64,000 nucleotides of DNA. Source: Reticulitermes speratus (lineage: Eukaryota > Arthropoda > Insecta > Blattodea > Rhinotermitidae). The notes below the pieces were generated by a model. That model saw only the letters and a program-made list of their open reading frames with translations, did no database searches and was not told the DNA's origin. The stretch spans positions 46,473,908 to 46,537,907 of the forward strand of contig JAJKFL010000003.1 of assembly GCA_021186555.1 (NCBI GenBank), given 5' to 3'. This document shows, piece after piece, positions 46,706-58,700 of this stretch. Numbering within the stretch: the first letter of the stretch is position 1; each line of letters begins with the position of its first letter. The translations under genes and the position numbers were made by a program.

Positions 46706-47026
46706 CTTTAGGAAGAAACAGAGGTGTGTGTATGTAATGTATAACGCAGTGTCTGTAACATTAGTTCGCTTTCAATAAGTCAATGTTAATTTGTAGTACT
46801 GTGATGGCGGACACTCCGTTCTATTTGGTGCGTAAAGATGTAATTCTTTCTCATTTGAACATGACCTGAAGATGCTTTCGAAATATTATTCACCAAGAAT
46901 TGTTCACCAAATGTGTTGTAAGAACACTTAACGTTATTCCACTATGTGCCTTCTCAATAAACCAGCAATGACGAAACTGCCGCCTTTGAAACAGCGCTCC
47001 GATTTAAAAATATATAGCGTCATACG
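46706..47026. other. Gene C upstream flank
   Basis: Non-coding. It resembles 33030-33270 (next to the gene B relic) and in part the gene A flank near 16090, so it probably includes ancestral promoter sequence. No TATA box can be placed with confidence. Confidence 0.45.

Positions 47027-47061
<35 letters not shown>
47027..47061. repeat. Poly-A run of 35 bases
   Basis: An uninterrupted run of 35 A at the join between the gene C flank and repeat sequence. It marks a retroelement tail or an insertion boundary, and its length may be uncertain in the assembly. Confidence 0.9.
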
Positions 47062-47062
<1 letters not shown>

Positions 47063-48130
47063 AAGTCGGTCTTCAACTGGCGCTACAGTATTGCAAACGT
47101 ATTTGTTTTACTGTATATGGATAGTCTGTTATCTTAAGAGCGAATCATCCCCGTTGCATTTACAGTTAAAATCCTACGAAAGTCGATACCAAAGTAATGC
47201 TTTTTTTTGCTTCAAAAATATAATTCCAATTATAATTAAATTTACGTAAATGCATAATTGGTACTTCCTTTACAAATTTGAGATTATTTGTCCACAAAGT
47301 CTCCTTTATTATGAACACACTTTTCACCTTCGCCTGAGACTCTGTATGCCGGTAGCGTAAAACTCTTTGCTAAAGCTTTGGAACATGTCTGGTCGATACT
47401 GACATCTTACAAGCACCGTGCACGGACATTGTCTTTCGAAAAGTTGGTTTTAATAGCAGAACTTCTGAAAACACCTACAAACCGATATCTGGTTTAAGAC
47501 AAAGCTGAGGGCATTAGCGGACATGCTACGAATGCCATGTCTTGTCGTGTGCACAATCTGCGACGACGGTTAAGAACAATTCTATACTAGCAGTAACTGG
47601 GCCAGCTTCGGTCGGTCCTGCATGGCGCGTGGAGGAAAATTAGGGCGTAGGGGTGACAGTGGAGGTCAGACTCCAGCCAGCTTAATCCAATCACGTGATC
47701 GAAGGTCAAGGCTCCAACGGGGATCATTGCGTCACATGTCCACACTAATGTGACAGTTATAGGTACGTAATAAGAGAACCACCGTACAGTTTGGTACCGT
47801 GAAGAAGGCAGAGCGTATGAGAGTCGAAACAGTTGAGAGAGGTAAAGGTCAAGGCTCCAACGGGATCATTGCGTCACATGACCACACTAATGTTACAGTT
47901 ATAGGTACGTACATAAGAGAACCACCTTACAGTTTGTTACCATGAGAGAGGTATAGATAGAGACATGATGTCACACATGTAGCACATGATTATTGCGTGA
48001 CTGTATGTGTGGAGAATAGCCAAGGTACAGACCACCGTACAGTTTGGTACTATGAAGAAGGCAGAGCGTACGAGAGTCGAAACAGTGTAGACTGCAGGTG
48101 TAGAGTGGTGTGAGAGATTACAGGTGAGCA
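47062..48130. repeat. Mosaic of repeats shared with 49203-49800 and 56930-57100
   Basis: Bases 47062-47395 match 49490-49790, including the mariner 3' flank. Bases 47435-47580 match 56935-57085. Bases 47588-47810 match 49203-49420 (GTAACTGGGCCAGC, GGAGGAAAATTAGGGCGTAG). A part of that block is repeated at 47845-47945 and 48030-48085. No intact frame. Confidence 0.7.
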
Positions 48131-48983
48131 CACATGTATATTACGCGATGTTAGGAAGAGAGAAAGAATTAAATATTCTTAGTTATTCGTACACAGCTCA
48201 ACTCACGAGCGTTCGCTTATCGCATGACCTGTGACCCGCCTAGTAGATAAGCGTGCAAATGTATCTCAGACTTGCATACGGGCAACCGTCCAAACACGAA
48301 AGTAAGACAGCTTTTAATGCAATGTGAATGTGGATAAAATACCTATACGTTAAACAGTTGAATACGCATACAACGTATTGGAAGAAAGAAATGTCATGCA
48401 AGGTAATTGTATGTGAAACATAATAGCATCCGTGTGAGTAAAACGAAGTTGTCTTAACACTGTAATCGCAGTGGAGGAATCAGGAAGCGACACCGCATGT
48501 AAACATGTTTTTTAAAATCCTCCACAGCCCTCCAGGAAGCGGTAACATCGCCATATCCGCAGTTTTGGATATGATACACGTGTGTATCCTGTTAGCAAAG
48601 ACTAGTTGACATATTTTCGTAATAGGTTTGGCAGTCAAAGTGATGAGCTTGAATTAATTTTGCGATCATATGCATCACGCGATTCCTGACCAGAGTTGAA
48701 TATAGAGAAAAGCAGTAATTTTGCGAAAATAATCAGCAATCGATTGCTGAATAAAGCTTCATTTACAGAAACATAGAGTTTAAAAGGGTCTAACATGAAA
48801 TAATACTATTCGTAAGCATCGTATGACATGCGATTAATCAGTATAAATTCAGGCACGTTCAAAAACACATTATTATCTTCGAACCATCAAGAAGATTAAA
48901 CGTGTCTTTCTCTCTCTACTAATACATACAAGGTAAGCGACATCCATTTTAAATAATATATACTCAAGACAATGTGTAATAAT
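48131..48983. other. No gene or repeat recognised
   Basis: AT-rich sequence with no protein match I can see. Confidence 0.4.
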
Positions 48984-49172
48984 AATTCAATTCAATTCAA
49001 TTCAATTCAATTCTGGTTTATTAATGTGCCGAGTCAACAGCCAGAAGGCCAATTACAGAAACAGCACAACAAACAAACACAAATAACAATGGACAAGGAA
49101 CAGGACAAAATAAAACTAACACTATAAATAAAACAATAATAACAATAATAATAATAATAATAATAATAATTA
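48984..49172. repeat. AATTC pentamer tail and TAA microsatellite
   Basis: AATTC is repeated about six times at 48984-49014, and TAA units run at about 49137-49171. Pentamer tails of this kind sit at the 3' ends of some insect LINEs, so 49015-49136 may be a minus-strand LINE end. That is inference. Confidence 0.6.
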
Positions 49173-49202
49173 CTTACGCAAGAAAAACTGATGCAAGGAA
49201 AT

Positions 49203-49703
49203 TTAATAAGTAGTAACTGGGCCAGCGTCGGTCGGTCCTGCATGGGGCGTGGAGGAAAATTAGGGCGTAGGGGTGACGGTGGAGATCAGACTCCAGCCGG
49301 TTTAATCCAATCAGGTGATCAAAGGTCAATGCTCCAACGGGGATCATTGCGTCACATGACGACACTAATGTTACAGTTATAGGTACGTACATAAGAGAAC
49401 CACCGTACAGTTGGTACAATGCACCAGCATGTTACGTCATACACTTGCACAAAAGAAGTCGGCCTTAAAATGCAATGAGATAAGAACGGCCAATGGCGCT
49501 GTAGTATTGCAAATATTTTTATTCTACTCTATATGGATAGTCTGTTTTCTTAAGAGCGAACCATCCCCGTTGTTTTACTGTCTACATCCCACGGTTGTCG
49601 ATACCTAAGTAAGTAACCCCTCTTATTTTTCTCAGAAAATACAATTAAAATTGTAATTAAATTTACATAAATATATAATCGGTACCTCTTTACAAATTTT
49701 AGA
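49203..49703. repeat. Second copy of the 47062-47810 repeats
   Basis: Bases 49203-49420 repeat 47588-47810 and bases 49490-49703 repeat 47062-47300, but in the opposite order, so the two clusters are rearranged relative to each other. Confidence 0.7.
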
Positions 49704-50077
49704 TTACTTTTCCACAAAGTCTCCTTCATTTTGAACAAACTTTTCGACCTTCGCATGAGACGCATTATGCCGGTAGCGTAAAAAGTTTGCTGTAGCGACG
49801 GAGCTCTTCACACAAGCTGTGTTGGAGCTCGTCGTCTTCCGCAAAACGGCGTTCTCGGAGTGCATTTCCAGGGGGCCAAAAATATGAAAGTCGGAGGGTG
49901 CTAAATCGGGACTGTAGGGAGGATGAGGGAGAATAGTCCGTCCCATTGTTTTAATTGCCTCCCTTGTGCGCAGACTGGTGTGCGGTCTGGCGTTGTCATG
50001 CAGGAAGGGGACTTGATTCATCTTCCTCTTTGGCCGAACCCTTTGAATTCGTTGTTTTAACTTATTTAGTGTCTGCA
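49690..50077 (-). pseudogene. mariner transposase, C-terminal part
   Basis: Minus-strand peptide TLNKLKQRIQRVRPKRKMNQ, then FLHDNARPHTSLRTREAI, LPHPPYSPDLAPSDFHIFGP and the end KFVQNEGDFVEK. HDNARPH and PDLAPSDFH carry the second and third Asp of the mariner DD34D triad. The upstream part of the gene is displaced to 51124-51215 by a LINE inserted at TTAGTGTCTGCA. Confidence 0.88.
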
Positions 50078-51111
50078 AATGAGTCCGGGTAGGCAAATAT
50101 TTGTCTGACACATTTCCTATTAAGAATGGTTTGAAACAAGGAGATGCTTTATCGCCATTGCTTTTCAACTTTGCTTTGGAATATGCCATTAGGGCAAACC
50201 AGGAGGGCTTGAAATTAAATGGTACACGTCAGCTTCTAGTTTATGCTGATGATGTTAATATATTGGGTGGAAGCGTACATGCTATAAAGAAAAACACAGA
50301 AGCTTTGGTAGTCGCTAGTAAGGAGATTGGTCTAGAAGTAAATGCTGAGAAAACTAAGTACATGGTCATGTCTCGCAATCAGAATGCAGGACAAAATGAC
50401 AGCATAAAGTTAGATAATAAATCCTTTCAAAAGTGGAAAAGTTCAAATATTTGGGAACAAACCTAAAGAATCGAAATTCCATTCAGGCAGAAATTAAGAG
50501 CAGATTGAAAGTCGGAGAGTGCTTGTTATCATTCGGTGCAGGATCTTCTGTCTTCCAGTTTGCTATCCAAAAATACAAAGATTAAGATATACAGAAGTAT
50601 AATTTTGCCTGTTGTTTTGTATGGGTGTGAGACTTGGTCTCTCACACTGAGGGAGGAACATAGGCTGAGGTTGTTCGAGAATAGGGTGCTGAGGAGGATA
50701 TTTGGGCCTAAGAGGGATGAGGTAACAGGGGAGTGGAGAAGAATACATAACGAGGAACTTAATGATCTGTACTCATCACCAACTATTATTCGGGTGATCA
50801 AATCAAGAAGAATGAGGTGGGCGGGGCATGTAGCACGTATGGGTGAGGGGAGAGGTGCGTACAGGATTTTGGTGGTTGAGACTGAGGGAAGGAGACCACT
50901 TGGAAGACCCAGGCATAGATGGGATGATAATATTAAAATGGTTCTTCAAGAAGTGGGATGGGGGGCATGGACTGGATTAGACTCAGGATAGGGACAGGTG
51001 GCGGGCTCTTGTGAGTGCGGTAATAAACTTTCGGGTACCATAAAACACTGGAAATTTCTTGACTAGCTGACGACCTGTTAGCTTTTCAAGGACTCTGCTC
51101 CATGGAGTTAG
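50078..51111 (+). mobile_element. RTE-clade LINE, 5'-truncated, inserted in mariner
   Basis: TTAGTGTCTGCA is present on both sides (50066-50077 and 51112-51123), a 12-bp target duplication. The RT region reads [20 protein letters not shown] and catalytic YADDVN, then [16 protein letters not shown] in another frame. The end reads LPVVLYGCETWSLTLREEHR and [20 protein letters not shown], characteristic of RTE elements. Frames 50101-50466 and 50536-50991 are separated by frameshifts. Confidence 0.88.
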
Positions 51112-51123
51112 TTAGTGTCTGCA

Positions 51124-51215
51124 CATATCGCTCTGAATTGATTGTGGCACCTGTGTGTCCACTAATGAGTGTCCTTCACTCTCCCAGAAGTCGTTAACCA
51201 TGACTTTACCCTCAG
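51124..51215 (-). pseudogene. mariner transposase, middle part
   Basis: The minus strand reads QNSEGKVMVNDFWESEG-like sequence, then a block resembling TINSERYVQTL, which joins directly to TLNKLKQRIQ at 50077 once the LINE is taken out. At least one stop is present. Together the two parts form one dead minus-strand mariner. Confidence 0.7.
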
Positions 51216-51234
51216 AATTCTGCACCTTGTGTTT

Positions 51235-51400
51235 ATTCTCCCTCATCCTCCCCACAGTCCCGATTTAGTACACAGCGTTCGTGAAGAACTCCGACGCTTC
51301 AGCAAAGAGATTCATGTTACCGGCATACAGCGTCTCATGCAAAAGTGGAAAACGTTTGTTGATAATGAAGGAGATGTTGTGGAAAAATGATCTCAAACTT
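51235..51400 (+). pseudogene. Second mariner fragment, opposite strand
   Basis: The plus strand reads HPPHSPDLVHSVREELRRFS, GIQRLMQKWKTFVDNEGD and VVEK. The PSDFHLFGPL stretch is deleted between PDL and VHSVREE. It faces the mariner copy at 49690-51215. Confidence 0.8.
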
Positions 51401-51574
51401 GCAAAGGATGTACCTATGACATATGTAAATTTCATTAAAATTGTAATTGTAGTTTCCGAGAAAAAAGTAGGAGGCTTAATGTTTGTACCGCCTCTCGTAA
51501 GTAGGGTAAAGCGAAGGACGTCTAACGGGATTTGACAAAACTTACGTAGAAACTGCCTTCTGAAACACGTCACT

Positions 51575-51745
51575 GAGGGAAAATTAGAAGTGACGAGAAG
51601 AAGAGAAGGAAGACATAAGCAGGTACTGGATGACGTAAGGAAACGAGAAAATACAGGAGAATGAATAAGGCAGCAATAACTTGCACTCTCTGGAGAACTC
51701 GCTTTACAAGAGCTATTGACCAGTCGTAAGATAGATTATGTGTTT
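51575..51745 (+). mobile_element. LINE 3'-end fragment
   Basis: The plus strand reads GKLEVTRRRERKHKQVLDDV with stops, then a WRTRFTRAID-like end. It is the same family as the fragment at 19325-19935, in the opposite orientation. Confidence 0.55.
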
Positions 51746-51949
51746 AATGATGATGATGCTGCTGGTGATATATGTAAAATTTTATTGTTTATTGTAGTTA
51801 TATCTAACACCTACATATTATATTTACAAAATTATTACAATTTCATTACATCGTCCATAGAAATTTATAAAAATTAAAAATTCTTAGGAACGATCGTCAC
51901 ACATTAGTATGCTTCCAAGAAGAATTGAAGGAAAAATGATGTACGGAGA

Positions 51950-52584
51950 AGCTTGCTGCAGTTTTGTTCACAGTTTCTTCTCTTTCAAACGGAGATACAC
52001 TTCAGTTGACCGAAGGGCTGTCTCTTCCAACATTCATGGAAGACATCCCGTTGTATGATATGCTATATACGGAAAGAGTCGTGTGGAAGATAAGTATTTC
52101 TGTATTTCAACTTTCGCCTGTACTCTCAGAGCATATATTTTAATATCCCTTTAACTACAATTTAACCATTTGTTTGTGTGGCAGTAAAACGTGATCTGTC
52201 ATTTTAGGTGAGCATATCTGGGCAAGAGGAATGTGCAGAATATATATCTGACCTGATGTGAGGGAAATAATAAGGGACTGAGGAAAATTGCTTATCTTGA
52301 AACGTGAATATTTTCTGTGTTCGCGCAAACAGTTTGGATCATCATATAATTGGAGACGAGTTAGGCAGAAAATATGGCATGCATTTAAGTAATGAGAGTT
52401 GCATTAAAAATTATAAGCAAAACCCGAATTAAAGAGACGACTTACAAGAACATAAAATTAAATCCCTTTTCTCTTCCGCTGATAATTTTGTTTTTATTTC
52501 AGAAATATTATTTCATGGAAACGAAGTCTCCTACAGGGGATAATTTGTTATTTAAGGCGATGCGTGTAAATGTATATGGTGTTA
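51950..52584. other. Gene D downstream flank
   Basis: Matches about 5650-6312 downstream of gene A exon 6, with more divergence than the copy at 30100-30752. No gene. Confidence 0.5.
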
Positions 52585-52751
52585 TTACAGTGTGCGTTTG
52601 AAGGACAGCGGTATCTCTCCTTTCGGTTTCAGGAAGAACGATTTCGTATCAAAAATAATAGGCACAGGCGTGTCTTTGCAGGGCGCCACCTCGAAGCGGG
52701 CAGTATGTGGCACAGTCCGGTCTTTACTTGCATCAGAGCGAACCGCAATTC
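52585..52751 (-). CDS. Gene D exon 6, with compensated frameshift
   Basis: Starts GAATTGCGG after the acceptor, where the other copies have GAATGCGG. The frame is regained at ARFEVAPCKDTPVPIIFDTK and ends LSFKRTL. So the usual MRFGLMQVKTGLCHILS run is replaced by an unrelated peptide directly after the heme cysteine, which should harm folding. Confidence 0.75.
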
Positions 52752-55700
52752 CTGTGAAAACATAAAACAGATCGGGTATGAAGTATGCAAACGTGTGGGT
52801 GCAAACTCTATGCTGTGTCATATTGCGGTCTGACGTAAATGAGAAATAATACTACAAATCGGATAATCCACGCAGACAAGAAGGCAGATTTGTTTGAACT
52901 TCTCCAATTAATTATGAAGCAGGAGGTACAAAACCAAATTTTCTTTTTACAGGTTTGGAATTTTTATATTTCTGCCTCTTGTTCTGCGATAGATAAAAGC
53001 CTAACACCATACGGAAAATCAAAAGGCTTAATTTTATGTTTCCGTGTTCCCTGCAATATGCAGATAATAACATCTATTTAACAATTGCAAGATTAACAAC
53101 AAACAAACATATGTCATTTTAAAATGTGCCCCTTACATGTTTCTGCTTACCGTGGCCATTATCAGGCTTGTCTCCAAATAAGGAATGAAATAATGGCAGA
53201 TTTATGATAATGATGTTCATATTGGTGGCACATTGTAAAGCGAGAGATGATTGTTTGTTGTCTCATTGTACAATTGTTGGGCTAAATGCGGTGTGAGCAA
53301 AAGACTTATGTGAACATACCTCATGCTGTCTCTATTTGGCTGTTTAAGATATGAGCATAGGTTTATTGGTATTCATAATCGGTAATAATTTTGAAGCACC
53401 TTTCAATTACTAAAAATGTAATTTATGATCAATGAATATCACAAAATTAAGACATTTCAATCTGTGAAAACTACTGTGTTGTTTTACTCTTTATAAGCTA
53501 TCAACGAAGGCAGGAATCAAAGGATAATAATATGTCTACCCCGAGTCCTATTTTTAAGCAGTTTCTGGACAAAACATTAGATCAGCCAGAAGAAGCTATA
53601 CCTCCCATATGCACAGTACACGACCAAAGGGGCAGTTCATTCTGTCCACGTAAAATCATATGATTGGTACACCTAGGCAGGGATATTTGACGTAAGTAAA
53701 ATAGAAATTTAAAGTAATTGAGTACAAAGAAATTCAATTCAGTCACATTAATACGCACATTTTAATATAAAACAAACAAGGAATATTGTAGGAGATAAAG
53801 TTTCATAAACCTGGAAATACAGGTGTGTGATCTTTACTGCATATCAATTTGCAATGGTTGCAATATAACAATATGTAATAATTACTAGACATCGACATGT
53901 GGTTGTTACTGCACGCGATGTGTTAGGATTGCTACGTATATAAACAAAGACAGTATAAAAAATATGAATGTCTCAGTTACCTCTAAAATGCTAAACTGTC
54001 CTTCAGATATGCAATTAAAATAATTAGTGAAAGCAAAAAAGATGTACCGGACTTGGTACAAGAAGAAGAGAGAGTGCTTACCGCATAAAACAACTGCACA
54101 CAGACAAGATAAAATTATAGTCCTACTTGTGTTTTAAAGTAAATAAATGTGTTTGATTTAACTAAGAAATTAGAAGCAATCAGGAAAATCGTGAAATAAG
54201 GAGGAAATACACAACACGCCAAAAAAAAAAACGTAATCTGATTTTATCTCTTCACTTGTTCGTGTACATAGGCCGATATTATGTTTTAGGCCTTATACGT
54301 TTTTAAATCCTTTCACTTGAACTTACATATTTATTCCCAGGAAATATGATTTTGAATGATTTCAAATCTTTAACATATCCAAGCAGCATGGCAGAGGAGT
54401 GTCTCTTCGTGAATTTGTGTATTTTCAAAACGTGTTTTTCTCATTTCAATAGTATTTCATCCTTTATATGTAAAATATAATGATAGTTAAATTCATATAA
54501 AGTCTTAATTAAAAATTGATAATTTATTATGGAGATGTAGCCTTATTGAAGATGTAGGTGAATGTAACTGAACCACCGTTGTTTGCACTCGATAGCGGTC
54601 TTGATATTCAGCTTCAGCTATTGCAATATGGTGCATAGTTTCTTTACTTAGGCTTTATACTGATTCAATATACCGTTATCACTTCAATAAGAGCATCCAT
54701 GCTTTGACTGTAATGGGATTCCTACGAAGACACGGACTGGTTTTAAATCCTTAAACAAAACTGAGAATAGAAGGCCGCTTTGCTTCCATTCTGATATTCA
54801 GCGCCACTAGTTTAGATATGCGTCAACAGATTGCGTGAATGTGCGGACACTTTACAATAAACAGTCTTACTATGAGGGACTTTAAATGTGCAAACGAATA
54901 ACAACTGACTACTGAGTGCAAACTGTACTAACAATAGAAACTGTCCTTTGAGTCATCACTTTTCTCCTCGCCTGAGCCATGACACGGCCTAATTGCTGAT
55001 ACTCTGATGTAAAAAAAAACCTCTTCCCAATTGATGACTTTCATTTCCTTTTCCATAGAAAAGAGTATAATCCCCTGCTCTTACTGTGCCTCCTTCATTC
55101 CACCAAACCTCCTGTACACCCACTAAATCTAATTAGAACCTAGCTAATTCCCTGGCCACTGTCATAAGTGACCCTGACCTATACAGGCTCCTTACGTTCC
55201 ATGTTCCAAATCTCATGTTCCTTTACTTTGCTTAAGTTGTACCAAATAATCAGTCCAGGTCCGAGGCTTTGTATATTGGTTCGTAACATGGTAATTTTTT
55301 ACCATGAGAATTTAAATGCCCACTCGAATAACAGCTGAATACTGAGTACAATGCATTTACACACTTCCTGCATACAAATATGTAATACAAACTAAGCGTG
55401 ATAATTTTTATTAAACGTCTATCTCAAAATCTTAGGAATCCAACTAAATGTTGTGAATCGATATTCGATTCCATACATGGGGTGTAGTGAACGGTCGTTA
55501 AAACATGGCCAACTTCGTTGTCTTTACGCACGTGATGTATCTCAAAGGACATACTGAGGAATTAATGCACAACATTTTTGCTGAAATATAAAAGACGAAG
55601 TTGCCTTGACGTCAGTACACGTGGCACCGTTTTGTATACACGCTGTCGTACCAACTTATGGAGAAGGAAATTATATTGAAAGCGGACGACTCAGCTGTCG

Positions 55701-58700
55701 ACCGATGAGAATTATCAAGCATAGGTGTATCTATTAAAAATATAGAGTTTACGTTCATGGAAGTTGTAACATGCTTGACACTTACTGAGGGACGGCATTG
55801 CAGAGCAAACACAGTTGTGAATGGAGTTTAATATTGAACACCTTAACATGTTACTGGTCGTTCATGTAGAACAAGGTCTTCTGGGTTGTAAAAGAAGCCG
55901 GCTTGATAGATAAATGCCAACGTTTCTGAGTTATTTTATTCTATTTTCTTCAAAGTAAGATTATGGCTCGTTTCTCTTATCGACCAAATTACGTGGCCTC
56001 AGAAAAAAATGTTCGCAAATTTAACGCTCTCTGCCTTACAGACTACAGTCTCATACATTCAAAATACGAAGATTTGTTATTACCTATGCACATTCGAGGA
56101 CCCACCCCAAATGGGAAGTATGTGTATTTCTGTCGACTCCGTTTGTTTTCATCTGTGAAACGGTCAGGATCAAACTTCTCCGGTTCTGTGAAGTATTGTG
56201 GATCATTTTGTAAGCTTAAAACCGGGATATAAACTCCTGTCCCAGCCGGAAGTATTATTGTTCCATTTCCGGAAGGGGATGGTAGTTTGTAGTCGCTGGA
56301 ACACATCCGATCCAGAAATGGAAGTATCGGGTATCTCCTCAGTGTCTCTGTGAACACAAAAACAGGACAGGATTGCGTGAACAAATTGTGGCTCTTATTA
56401 TCTGTTTAAGAGCTTAGTGGGTACTTAATATCTTGTGTCATTTAAACTATAGATTCAGTAAGTGTGATGCATTGTCTTGCAACATTTTGTTCAGTCAATA
56501 ATTTTATTTGTAATTAGGAAGAGCACTTATTGGTTAAGATGCAAGTGATTGTGCAAGAGTAATTCATTAAGCGGCTAGTAATGGGATTAGTTGACATGCA
56601 GTGGCAAATAATTAGGAAACGTGAAACCGCTTATAGTTTGATAGCGCGATTCTCTTTTACTGGGTAAAGGCTAATCAGCTACAGACATTAATAGCCAGTA
56701 TATGTTGGTGTAGGGTAATAACGTAGTGGTAATGCGGTAGGCAAGAAAATTAAGCAGAGATTTAAAAAATGGTCAAATCGGGATAAACATGACAACGACG
56801 ATATTGAAACCCGCCGTACTGGAATTCAAGAACTTATGTAGACATAGTACTAGTGGAAGGTCTGTGCATTGCTGTTACCATAGGAACATTTTCTGTCTGC
56901 CACTTGCAACTTACAAGCATGGAGCACAAGCAATGTCTTTCGAAGAGAGGGCAGTAATAGCAGTAATTCTGAAAACACCTACAAACCGATACCATGTTTA
57001 TGAAAAAACTGAGGACATTAGCGGGCCTGCTACGAATGCCATGTCTTGTCGTGTGCACGATCTACGTCGAAGTTTAAGAACAACTCTACATTTTGTGTTT
57101 AAGGTTATTTACAGCACATTATCTGTGAAGGCAGGAAGTCGAAATAAATATAATATGACGCTGTCACTATAGAACGTTAAGGACTGATACATGAAATGTA
57201 AGGGTAAAAGTCCGCATTTGTAGATGGTTTTGTGTTCAGAAATACTTTACATATAACTGCAACCAGACTGTAAAGCCTATAAAAATATTGACCCCATTGT
57301 GTAGCCTTCTGTCTGTAGCGATATCTGCGAGCAAAGTTTAAATTAAACAAGAAGTAAAATATAATATAACGTATTATTGTGCCGCGATGGAATAACAATT
57401 GTAGCCGTGGGAAAATAGTACGTATTATGTATTACGTGAGCGGGTGGTTATTCTGGCTGTAGGTAACCCGCAAGCGAATCGCATTTTTTTCTGTTGAGCA
57501 TTATTTTGTCATCTCTGGCCTGTCTGGTCTGCCGTCTTTTTCACATTATTTTAAAGCAAATACGATCTTCGAAGAAATTTTGGACATAAAATGTCTATTC
57601 GATTTTCTTTACTTACTTATTCTTTATTATTATTTCCATCAATACAATGAAGTTGAATCAACCTGTAGGATATAGAACAAGTCATAACCACATCATATAC
57701 AATATACAATATAGAGATACTTTCAAAAAGCCTCACTCAAACACAATAACAATAAACATACAAATTAAACACATATGTAATAGGAATTAATATATGGATA
57801 AATAATGTAAAATTTTAACACGAAATGTAGACCAGCAATTAGGACAATAAACAGATCAAAATTTAAGAAATTTTGAAGTTTATAATAATGAAGTTCAATT
57901 AAGAAGTACAATGCTAAGAAATAAAGAGAAAAGATAAAAGTAAAGAGTGAAAAGAATGAGACCAATATCTTATATAGAATTACTATTAAAATATTCTTCC
58001 AATGAGTGGTATGAATTTGTTAATAGATTATCATTGACAGTTGATCTAAAGTTATATTTTTTAATAAAGAAAAAATTTTCTGTATGACGGAAGACTATTA
58101 AAAACCTTGGAAACTATGTAATGAAATCCCTCTGATAAATTGTTAATCACGAGAGTGGGAGGTAAAAATTGTTTTTCTTGCTCTTATTAATGTTACTTAT
58201 CATGGAATTTGTTATAAACAATTCACTATTGTTTAATACAAGGATTAATAATGAGTATATATTTTGAGAATAAAACGGCAAAATTTTCAGTTATTTAAAT
58301 GTATCCCTACAAGAGTCCCTAATCCTAGTATTAATCATTATCCTAATACCCTTCTTATGCAGTTAGAAGACTTGTACTAGAAGGTGAAATAACCCAAAAA
58401 CCGATGCTATAAGTCATAAGCATATGGAAATAAGAGAAGTAAATTTTTCTCAATATTGTTAATGATATATATTCTTTCGATGCATAAGAAGCTTTACTCA
58501 ATTTACCAATAAGTTTATCTACATGTTCATACCTAGATAGTGTGATATCAATAGTAATACCCAAGAAATGTATACTTGAATTATTACTAATAAACGTATC
58601 ATAATGATATACATTTATCTCATTACTGAACTATTTTTACATTTGTATGAAATATTTGTCATTCTAAGCAGAATTCAACGAGATAATACCAGCGTCGGTA

